The notes under the pieces are model-generated. The model was not told the DNA's origin and did not search any database. It worked only from the letters and a program-made list of their open reading frames with translations. Made by a program: the position numbers and the translations under genes. DNA of 64,000 nt, taken from NCBI GenBank assembly GCA_032158295.1, contig CM063243.1:310001-374000 (forward strand), in the 5' to 3' direction. The stretch's first letter is position 1, and each line of letters starts with the position of its first letter. Of this stretch, positions 56,301-64,000 are shown in pieces. The DNA is from Pycnopodia helianthoides (taxonomy: Eukaryota; Echinodermata; Asteroidea; Forcipulatida; Asteriidae).

Positions 56301-59300
56301 TGGATAGGAATTTGATTGTCGCTCCTTAAAAACGCCTTCGCAGCCACAGATTTGGACATAGATGTACACCACAAATTGCCTAAAATACTAGGCTAAGATG
56401 AAAACTCCCAAATTTGACTCCATTTCAGTTGCAAAGAAAATCACTGCCAAGGCGAAGACAACAAGGGGAAAAGCTGCAGCTAAACCTGGCAAGAGAGGGC
56501 GTAAACCCTTGAAGAAAGAGAAGAAAGCATCCAAAGAAAAGGCCAAGAAGAAAAAAGAGAAAAAGGTGAAAGAAAAGAAGAAGGCAAAAGAGAAGGTTCA
56601 TCCGAATGACAAGCTCGTCCAGAGGCCAGATATTGAAGTGGTGCAAAAGGATCCAATGTTTGAAGTCAAGTAAGTGGCATTGGTATTTCCCATTGTAAGT
56701 TGGGGAACCAGGTGGTGGGGAAATTTTTCTTATGCAGTTTTATATTTTTATCTCATTCTTTGTTCTTCTAAAATATTTAAAGAAGTATATTGCATATTAT
56801 ATACCACACACAGAGATGCTTGTCATTTGATTGGTGGAACACGCATCACGTGTCATCCAATAATTTGCCATGTATTTACCGCTGCGACACTCCACAATTT
56901 GATATTGGAGTCCATTATGGATAATTATTGGACGATTCGCAGCATCATTCCTAAAGTAACCGCTCCCTGCCTGTTTCTCAAAATGAGGCAAGGTAGTTTT
57001 TACGGCATACAAGATTGGTGTCGACATAGAGTCATCCACGTTTAAGTTTTTTAAAAGAATTTTCAGAGTTTGCGGTCGAAGAGTCTATTAGGTGTCTATT
57101 GTGAACCAATTTCAAATGACAGGGATCTATGTGTGAGTTTTATATAACAAATATTGAATGAATTTCATTTGTGCATTGTCGCACAATATAATCACATGGT
57201 GAAATCTGGCCATTCCAATTCACTTGGTTTTGCTTTGTGAAATGTCCAAAATAGTCCAGATTTCACTTGGTGATTATATTCTGCGACAATGCACTCATCC
57301 AATATTTGTAAATTAAAATGATGCATCTGAAAATTTCTAAAACAAATTATTGGTTTGTTGCTCTATGGATCTAAATTATTTGTGCAAATGATTTCATTTT
57401 GGTGTTGTTGCTAAAAGAACTGAACATCAAATTACTTAAATAATTGTAATCTCGGCTGTATTTCACAAAGCGCTAAGATTCATCTTAAGATGAGTTGTGA
57501 TTATCACCATAGTGATTTGTATTGTGACATCACACTCTGCTTAGCAGTTTAGATTGATACACATCTTGAGACCAATCTTAGCTCTTTGGGAAATGAAGCC
57601 TTGGACATGCAGAAGAAAATTATTTTTTTAAAGATACAGATCAAGTTAAAAAGAGTTATTAGATTACAAACAAAAAATCATAATGCTTAGATCATCTAAA
57701 AATATACACAAATGTATAAACAAAATCAGGTTAGAGAGAATTTCCAATCCAGTAGATAGATTGCAATAGATGCCATCTTTACAGGCAAATTGTATTGTGG
57801 CTTGCACGCTCGTCAAGCGCTCAAATTATTAACGCGGCCACGTTATTCACTAATCAATCGTGCAATGAGTTATGTGAAACTGCACGCCGTTCTCACGCGA
57901 TGGTTGATTGAAGTCATAGTGCAACCTATTAATACATGTTTTGATTGTGAATCATATCAGGAATGAAAACGAGATGCCAGAGGTATCCAAGTTTGTCTTG
58001 TGCAAACGCTCTATCAGGGCAGTTCTTACCAATGACATCCCACTCCTCAAGAAGCTGGTGGACAACAAAGAGGTTCCTGATGTTATGCTCAATCGGAGTA
58101 ATGATGTGAAACTATCTGCCTTGGATTATGCTGTGAGATTGGAAAACCAGGCTGCTTTGAAGCTTTTGCTACCCGAGATGAGCAGTTCCAAGCAACGTGC
58201 CAAGCTACCTGAGGTTATCATGCAGCATCAAAGCCGTGGAAGGTGAGCTCATATTAAAATTATCATAATTTAGTATTGAGATCTAAGATATGAGTAGCTC
58301 TAAGGGCAACATGCTGTTAGAGAAAGGTGAAGACGATGTGAGGATGTTAGTTTGTCTTACTGAGTGTTGATTTCTTCCATGGCTAGGTATAACTTCTTGA
58401 GCCTTAGTCATGCTGTTAGAGATAGGTAAAGATGATGTGAGGATGTTAGTTTGTCTTACTGAGTGTTAATTTCTTCCATGACTAGGTATAACTTCTTGAG
58501 CCTTAGCCATGCTGTAATAGATAGGTAAAGATGATGTGAGGATGTTAGTTTGTCTTACTGAGTGTTGATTTCTTCCATGGCTAGGTATAACTTCTTGAGC
58601 CTTAGTCATGCTGTTAGAGATAAGTAAAGACGATGTGAGGATATTAGTTTGTCTTAGTGAGTGTTGATAGGTAAAGATGATGTGAGGATGTTAGTTTGTC
58701 TTACTGAGTGTTGATTTCTTCCATGGCTAGGTATAACTTCTTGAGCCTTGGTCATGCTGTTAGAGATAGGTAAAGATGATGTGAGGATGTTAGTTTGTCT
58801 TACTGAGTGTTGATTTCTTCCATGGCTAGGTATAACTTCTTGAGCCTTGGTCATGCTGTTAGAGATAGGTAAAGATGATGTGAGGATGTTAGTTTGTCTT
58901 ACTGAGTGTTGATTTCTTCCATGGCTAGGTATAACTTCTTGAGCCTTGGTCATGCTGTTAGAGATAGGTAAAGATGATGTGAGGATGTTAGTTTGTCTTA
59001 CTGAGTGTTGATTTCTTCCATGGCTAGGTATAACTTCTTGAGCCTTGGTCATGCTGTTAGAGATAGGTAAAGATGTTGTGAGGATGTTAGTTTGTCTTAC
59101 TGAGTGTTGATTTCTTCCATGGCTAGGTATAACTTCTTGAGCCTTGGTCATGCTGTTAGAGATAGGTAAAGATGATGTGAGGATGTTAGTTTGTCTTACT
59201 GAGTGTTGATTTCTTCCATGGCTAGGTATAACTTCTTGAGCCTTGGTCATGCTGTTAGAGATAGGTAAAGATGATGTGAGGATGTTAGTTTGTCTTACTG

Positions 59301-62300
59301 AGTGTTGATTTCTTCCATGGCTAGGTATAACTTCTTGAGCCTTGGTCATGCTGTTAGAGATAGGTAAAGATGATGTGAGGATGTAAGTTTGTCTTACTGA
59401 GTGTTGATTTCTTCCATGGCTAGGTATAACTTCTTGAGCCTTGGTCATGCTGTTAGAGATAGGTAAAGATGATGTGAGGATGTTAGTTTGTCTTACTGAG
59501 TGTTGATTTCTTCCATGGCTAGGTATAATACGTATCTGTCGGATAGGAAAGAGATTGAATAGTTCTTACTGAGTGTTGATTTCTCAGGGCTAGTAACTTC
59601 TTGAGCTGGTCATCGTTCAGAAGGTAAAGATGATGTGAGGATGTTAGTTTGTCTTACTGAGTGTTGATTTCTTCCATGGCTAGGTATAACTTCTTGAGCC
59701 TTGGTCATGCTGTTCGAGATATTAATGTTGGCAGAGGCAGCAGAGAAGGTAACAATGCCTTTACAAAGGTAAGTTTAATTCTTGTCAAATTCGTCCTTTA
59801 ACACGTTGACTGCCGCCTACGAGTATTTTCGTAGTAACAGGTGTAACGGATTCTGCCACTACGAGTATACTCGTAGGGAATGAAAGGGCTTTGTATTGTT
59901 AATTGAATACACTGGCATCACTGAGCACGCAACAAATACGCTTCTGGCAGTGGTGAGGACATACATCCTTAGAATGTGTATGTTCAATTTTTTTTGTGTA
60001 TATTAGCTATTTGGTATGCACGCATGCGCACTGCACTTGGCAAATGGGAACGCCCATTGAATCTGTGACGGCAGTCAACGAGTTAACCCCCCCCCCCCCC
60101 TTCATAAGCAATCTAACTGTATAATTGCATCAATGATTACTCGATATTAGACACCTGAATTCTTGAGCAATTTGGTTGGCTAGTGCATCAAGTGCTCACC
60201 TTTGCGACAATGCACTTATATGCATCCAATATTTATATAATTAACGTTTAACATTTGCACCATTGCTACTTCCATGGATGTAGGATCTTGACTATCATAA
60301 AGACGAGGACGAATACATACTGCAAGCGATGACAACTGGAGTTTCTCTTAAAACCATTGAGTTTATCATGGCCACCAACCCAGATCATAAGGTGAGCTGT
60401 CAGTAGTCTAGTCAATACATTGTCGTGTGCCGGCAAGAAGGGCATAAGGCTCTTCGCCCTTCTTCCAGGTACACAAAGAACTTGTTTCCAGTAACAAAAG
60501 GCCGTAAGCAATAAAATGGCTCCTGACAAAAAAGAAATGTTGCATTAATGTTACATTTTTGTTGATAGAATTATCTCAAAGAGATGTTTTCCCATTCCCA
60601 TGCAGAATTTAACCATCCTATGATGACTAATGAATGGCAGAAAACCGATCAAACTGTCACTCTCGGTTGTCTTGAAACACAATTTTTCACATTAATTACT
60701 TACGCCCTTTCTGTGGTAACTTTTCGATACGTCCTTCTTCAACACGGCAACATATTTACAGCTTTTCTGTTACATTATTCATTCATCAATTCACTGTCAT
60801 AGCTGTAAAACACTGTTAATTTGGTATTTTTTTCAAGCAATAATTACAGTAGTTATTTTATTTCATGTGTTTATAAGAAGTTAGTTTGTGCTTGTGATGT
60901 TTACCTTTGTAAGAAAGATATGTAGCCCTACATGAAAGTAGACATAAAGCATCAGGGATAATGCAAGGTCATTTGCTCTCTGCACTTCTGCCTGTCTTGA
61001 ACTATACAGTATGCTAGGTAGAAGATACTGTTAGCAGTTTCCAATCACTTCCTGAGCCTTGCCAGTCTGTTCTACCCAACAACTGTTTCCAGTAGGATGC
61101 ATTTTTTTTCATAGCAATCCTTAATAACTTCCTTAATATCAAGGTGTCTAGCTGTTTGATTGTTTGTTTTTATTTTTGATATCTAGTACCTTGTGGAAGA
61201 AAATATTGTTGTTGCAGTAAAAGCAGGTCATCGATTGTTAGCTGGTCGTCTGATCCAAAAATGCAATCAATCTGGTGGACGCTACTTTAATAAACTACAT
61301 GAAGAGGTGAGAGTCATTATTAAACTATTTATCATATTAGCACGCATACCACCCGCAACCACCCTGACTGTTACTCCTCAAACCATCCGCAACCACCCTG
61401 ACTGTTACTCCTCAAACCATCCGCAACCACCCTGACTGTTACTCCTCAAACCATCCGCAACCACCCTGACTGTTACTCCTCAAACCATCCGCAACCACCC
61501 TGACTGTTACTCCTCAAACCATCCGCAACCACCCTGACTGTTACTCCTCAAACCATCCGCAACCACCCTGTCTGTTACTCCTCAAACCATCCACAACCAC
61601 CCTGACTGTTACTCCTCAAACCATCCGCAACCACCCTGACTGTTACTCCTCAAACCACCCGCAACCACCCTGACTGTTACTCCTCAAACCACCCGCAACC
61701 ACCCTGACTGTCGAAGGTATTCAAGGAGCTTGAACAAAGAGAAACATTTAAGACTTTTTACATTTTTGAGTAATGAGAACGATTGATGTAGCACCTTGTA
61801 AGGGTTTACAAGATGCTGCGCTGCATTAGCAGCCACTGCTATAAACACTAGGGCAAACCCCCCTTCTCTTAGCGATAAGAATAACTGGGTTCTTTTACGT
61901 GCATTACACAACACGCGGGACCAACGGCTTTAAGTCCCATCTGAAGAATCAAGCGATAATGGTTAAGTGTCTTGCTTAAGGAGTGTCAACACCGGAACTT
62001 GATCTCACACTCTGCTGATCAGAAACACCAGAGCTTGAGTTCATGTGTATAAAAGTGACAACCATCGTCGGTATTCATGAACAAGGCTTAAGATTATGGT
62101 TTCATTTGACCTTTTAGTTGAAAAATACTCCAAATTGCCCAAAGCACAGAAAGAATAAAATAGCAATTATTAGGGAGACATTTCTTTGTTTAATTATTGT
62201 AATTAATTAACTATCTATGGTTCATTATTTACAGGTGCTCCTGGTTGATAAACCTGAGGATCTGTCTCCATTCAAAGCAATATCCGTCAAGAAGAAGCCC

Positions 62301-63607
62301 TGTGACAACCACAGAGTAAGTTGCACTATTCTTCTTGTTAGAACTCAAATATATGTTGGGGTTCTTTGCGGTGCTTCACTACTTTTGTGTATGATTTTGA
62401 TCTAGGTGTACTTTACAACTTTGTCTCATTTAGTTAAGACTAGTTGTTGATCCAATTCACCTGACATCATCATCCCACAGGCCTGGTCTGTTGCCCTGGT
62501 CTTGGCCTTGGTGCCCCTTCAAATACTTTCCTATAGACTTTAAGATTTTCCACTGGAAGTGCCCTTCAAAAAATGAAAATGGCCTTGCCCTCTCCAAGAT
62601 GAAATTCCAGGCCTGATCCCAATAGTCTTGGTTGCGCCATTTCTGGAGCCTGGTTCCCTAAGTGTTATACTGCTTAGTACACATATTAGATGACGCACCA
62701 CAAATTGACAAATTGGCAGGGCCCAATTTCGTAAAGCTGTATACTGGTTGCACATTTTTGTGCTTACTATGGCAGAAAACTCTGCGTAAGCAAACGTTTA
62801 TTGCATAATCGATCAAGAAGTTTTCACAATGGATTTGCATTATTGCCTCACTCGTCTGCCCAGAAACCACTGGCAAGTTAGCGTGCCTTTTGCTTTGCTT
62901 ACTGTTAGCAGTGGTTATGAAGTAGAAATTCTGCTGAAGGTCACTCTGTAAGCAGAAAAGATCTGCTTACAACCTTTATGAAATTGGGCCCACACCGTGG
63001 GCAAACAGTACCAAAACCTGCTTTAAATTAAACAGTTTTGAAGGTAAAAACCCCTTATGCCAGAATGGTGCATTTCAGGGAACTTTACTCTTCAAAACTT
63101 CCACAGAGGACTATTTGTTGTGTCAGAGATTAATTGTGGAGATTTCTGGCTTATTATTGAGCAGGGTGTTTGACAATGAAAACAACAATGCAGGCCTGGT
63201 GCTTCTTGGGGCAACAAAGGCAATTGCCTCTGTTGCCCCTGGTCATTGCCTTGGTTCCCCTTGAAATGTACCAATAGAAATTTATTTTCCTCATAGAGGT
63301 GCCCCTTTACCAAGCAGAAAACGCCTTGGTGCCCTTGCCCTTTCAAAAATGAAGCATTTCAAAGAATACATTGCTAGAAAGAATTATCATCCAGAAAAGA
63401 AAGAAACAAATTATGTAAAAGTAATTTTGTTTGTTGTTTATAGATGAGCCCACTGCATTGTGCTGCTATCAACCCGAACCCTAAGATCTTAGCTAAACTG
63501 TTATCAGTATGCCCTGAGTATGCCCTAGCTGATATTAGAGGAGTGAAGCCTATTCACTACGCAGCAGCATGTGAAGGCAGTGGACCGCTCGAGTTTCTAC
63601 TGGGAAG
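53311..63607 (+). CDS. Ankyrin-repeat, PME-5/tankyrase-like PARP, 5' part (11 exons), runs off the window
   Basis: Exons 53311-53358, 53865-54057, 54694-54960, 55605-55877, 56429-56669, 57961-58242, 59684-59768, 60284-60391, 61187-61306, 62235-62315, 63444-63607. All ten internal junctions are GT-AG and in phase; ~620 residues, the last exon ending in phase 2. Order: basic N terminus (KKRPVPSPH, IKRKR); a globular block in exons 2-3 (KYFICKTAQNVYHKTKLFKI); a long Asp/Glu tract in exon 4; a Lys-rich nuclear-type tract in exon 5 (KKEKKASKEKAKKKKEKKVK) with AT-hook-like RGRGRPK and KRGRKP; then ankyrin-like repeats (LSALDYAVRLENQAALKLLL; MSPLHCAAINPNPKILAKLL; VKPIHYAAACEGSGPLEFLL). This layout recalls the C. 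elegans PME-5 type PARP. WGR and catalytic domains are expected downstream but not seen, so the PARP assignment is inferred. Exon 7 is preceded by a splice-site-bearing array. Confidence 0.6.
53598..53727. repeat. 130-bp foldback MITE in intron 1 of the PARP-like gene
   Basis: Starts TTAAAGGTACACGTTGCCTT and ends AAGGCAACGTGTACCTTTAA; almost the whole element pairs with itself (GCCGAGTTGGTCTA with TAGACCAACTCGACC). Same TTAAAGG termini as other MITEs here but a different body. Confidence 0.8.
54320..54640. repeat. Diverged tandem repeat in intron 2 of the PARP-like gene
   Basis: Variants of TAGGTCCTATTTTGTAGAGA, AGGATCTCTGATGCATAGCA and TTTTTGGCAGTAGGTCCTAT recur five or six times at ~50-60 bp spacing. 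It ends before exon 3 and does not include a splice site. Confidence 0.7.
55082..55385 (-). repeat. tRNA-derived SINE on the minus strand, intron 3
   Basis: Read leftward: head with B box GGTTCGAATCC (~55315), the junction GTCATGACATTTGTGTCCTG, a body, and a tail ending in (ATT)n at ~55082-55095. The body differs from the 29668 SINE, so this is a different subfamily. Confidence 0.7.
56800..57310. repeat. Interspersed repeat in intron 5, second copy of the 14590 family
   Basis: Blocks TATTGGAGTCCATTATGGAT and TCAAAATGAGGCAAGG match 14590-15070. An inverted pair, TAATCACATGGTGAAATCTG (57190) and CAGATTTCACTTGGTGATTA (57262), lies in its right part. Confidence 0.6.
57780..57935. repeat. Interspersed repeat, second copy of the 28290 family
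   Basis: Matches 28290-28450 in block order. It ends ~25 bp before exon 6 of the PARP-like gene. Confidence 0.55.
58300..59683 (+). repeat. 99-bp array with a 39-nt mini-exon per unit, before exon 7 of the PARP-like gene
   Basis: The acceptor TTCTTCCATGGCTAG recurs about every 99 bp (58384, 58483, 58582, then 58730 and on to 59422), 11 intact copies plus degenerate ones near 59521 and 59590. The last (ending 59683) is the genuine exon 7 acceptor. In each unit the acceptor is followed by 39 coding nucleotides (Y-N-F-L-S-L-G-H-A-V-R-D plus split Arg codons) and a good donor AG/GTAAAG. The genuine exon reads GTTCGAGATATTAATG where the units read GTTAGAGATAGGTAAAG. The unit length also keeps a 264-residue repetitive frame open on the minus strand, not called. 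Confidence 0.95.
59802..60082. repeat. 281-bp TTAA-flanked MITE in intron 7 of the PARP-like gene
   Basis: TTAA at 59798-59801 and 60083-60086. Ends CACGTTGACTGCCGCC and inverted …GACGGCAGTCAACGAG. Inside is an inverted pair around TACGAGTATTTTCGTAG / CTACGAGTATACTCGTAG. piggyBac-like by target duplication; a different family from 43520-43740. Confidence 0.75.
60425..60535. repeat. Hairpin repeat, inverted copy of the 6490 family
   Basis: GCCGGCAAGAAGGGC…GCCCTTCTTCCAGGTACAC then AATGGCTCCTGACAAA, matching 6490-6650. Confidence 0.55.
61350..61712. repeat. 34-bp minisatellite, ~10 units, intron 9 of the PARP-like gene
   Basis: Unit GCAACCACCCTGACTGTTAC plus TCCTCAAACCATCC. It starts about 45 bp after the donor of exon 9 and contains no exon sequence. 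Confidence 0.95.
61770..62045 (-). repeat. tRNA-derived SINE on the minus strand
   Basis: Inverse of the 29668 SINE: AGCACCTTGTAAGGGTTTAC, TAAGAATAACTGGGTTCTTT, then tRNA-like head with CAGAAACACCAGAGCTTGAG. The tail end is diverged. Confidence 0.7.
62480..62620. repeat. Interspersed repeat, GGCCTGGT…CCAGGCC termini
   Basis: Starts GGCCTGGTCTGTTGCC and ends GATGAAATTCCAGGCCTG, with TTGGTGCCCCTTCAAATAC inside. Related to 63195-63362. Confidence 0.55.
62717..62991. repeat. MITE, GGGCCC-ended family
   Basis: Ends CAGGGCCCAATTTCGTAAAG and inverted CTTTATGAAATTGGGCCC; 275 bp. Confidence 0.7.
63195..63362. repeat. Interspersed repeat with GCCTTGGTGCCC blocks
   Basis: GGGGCAACAAAGGCAATTGC, GGTCATTGCCTTGGTTCC, CTCATAGAGGTGCCCC and TTTCAAAAATGAAGCATTTC; matches 44575-44950. 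It ends ~80 bp before exon 11. Confidence 0.65.
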
Positions 63608-63780
63608 GTAAGCGCCTTTATTAAACTTATTATTCATTCAAGCTTATTGTTTGAGGAGCAAATATTGCATGCTATTGATAACATCATTTGGTTGTATCAG
63701 TGCAAAGATGTCATATCTCCTAAAATAGCACTTACGTTACATGCGAGTTTTTGATTGCCAAAACATTGTACCTTGTTTAA

Positions 63781-64000
63781 CCCTCCTACTGTCAGTGACT
63801 CTTGGCAACATTTTCCAGTGAGTTGACCAACCATTTGAAACCATTCGACTGCCAAGGTTGTGTACGGTGGCACAACTGTGCACAGAACTAACTGTGTACT
63901 GTGTACATGTATTCCCTCATGGTATCATATTGCAGGCTGGCATAGTTTATCTATCATTCAAAACTACAGTGAATGGTATTGAATGGTCAGACAGTAAGAG
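63781..64000. repeat. piggyBac-like MITE, second copy, cut by the window end
   Basis: TTAA at 63777-63780, then CCCTCCTACTGTCAGTGACT; the body is the reverse complement of 43520-43740 and it ends ACAGTAAGAG at the window edge, where the family would be expected to finish with GG and TTAA. Confidence 0.8.

Noticed and set aside
58654..59448. 264-residue minus-strand repetitive ORF
   Set aside because: A 33-residue period reflects the 99-bp array; the meaningful coding signal is on the plus strand at the exon 7 edge.

Overview
The window is eukaryotic nuclear DNA, AT-rich and full of introns. It most likely comes from an echinoderm, perhaps a sea star; that placement is inferred. The genes have many short exons with GT-AG introns. 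The proteins resemble vertebrate orthologues but are not vertebrate. Introns and intergenic DNA are packed with short inverted-repeat elements (MITEs), tRNA-headed SINEs and minisatellites of the kind I associate with echinoderm genomes.

Gene layout: (1) + strand 1800-9397, a complete 13-exon cytochrome P450 of the CYP46A1 (cholesterol 24-hydroxylase) type. (2) - strand 37317-12461, a complete 14-exon BBS1 gene (BBSome subunit), convergent with the P450, with a possible alternative first exon at 31390-31655. (3) - strand 40093-38912, an unrecognised intronless 393-residue ORF. (4) - strand 45285-43262, a complete 3-exon BLOC1S3 gene (BLOC-1 subunit). (5) + strand from 53311 past the right edge, the 5' part (11 exons, about 620 residues) of an ankyrin-repeat protein that looks like the PME-5/tankyrase-like PARP family; any catalytic domain would lie outside the window. 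45.3-53.3 kb holds no gene I can recognise. BBS1 and BLOC1S3 both act in membrane trafficking, but nothing here shows that the genes work as a unit.

The most unusual feature is a set of tandem arrays whose repeat unit contains an exon edge with its splice site. BBS1 exon 9 is preceded by about 21 extra copies of its own 3' splice site plus the first ~50 coding bases (105-bp unit). BBS1 exon 7 is followed by about 18 copies of its last 28 codons plus 5' splice site (88-bp unit). BBS1 exon 2 is followed by six copies of its end plus 5' splice site (89-bp unit). Exon 7 of the PARP-like gene is preceded by about 11 copies of a 99-bp unit, each holding a 39-nt mini-exon with both splice sites and a frame-neutral length. 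BBS1 exon 10 takes its 3' splice site from the end of a SINE-derived array. The arrays always lie on the intron side of the duplicated edge.

Other notable structures: two repeat arrays that switch strand in the middle (27.1-28.05 kb and 37.56-37.88 kb) and so form giant palindromes; a repeat interrupted by two DNA transposons with visible target duplications (32.9-34.2 kb); three tandem tRNA-Asn-like units bracketed by one target duplication (35.96-36.89 kb); and six one-base frame problems at G runs or splice junctions in the P450 and BBS1, which look more like consensus errors than gene decay. Repeat boundaries are read by eye and are approximate by a few bases; exon boundaries were checked for GT-AG and reading phase.
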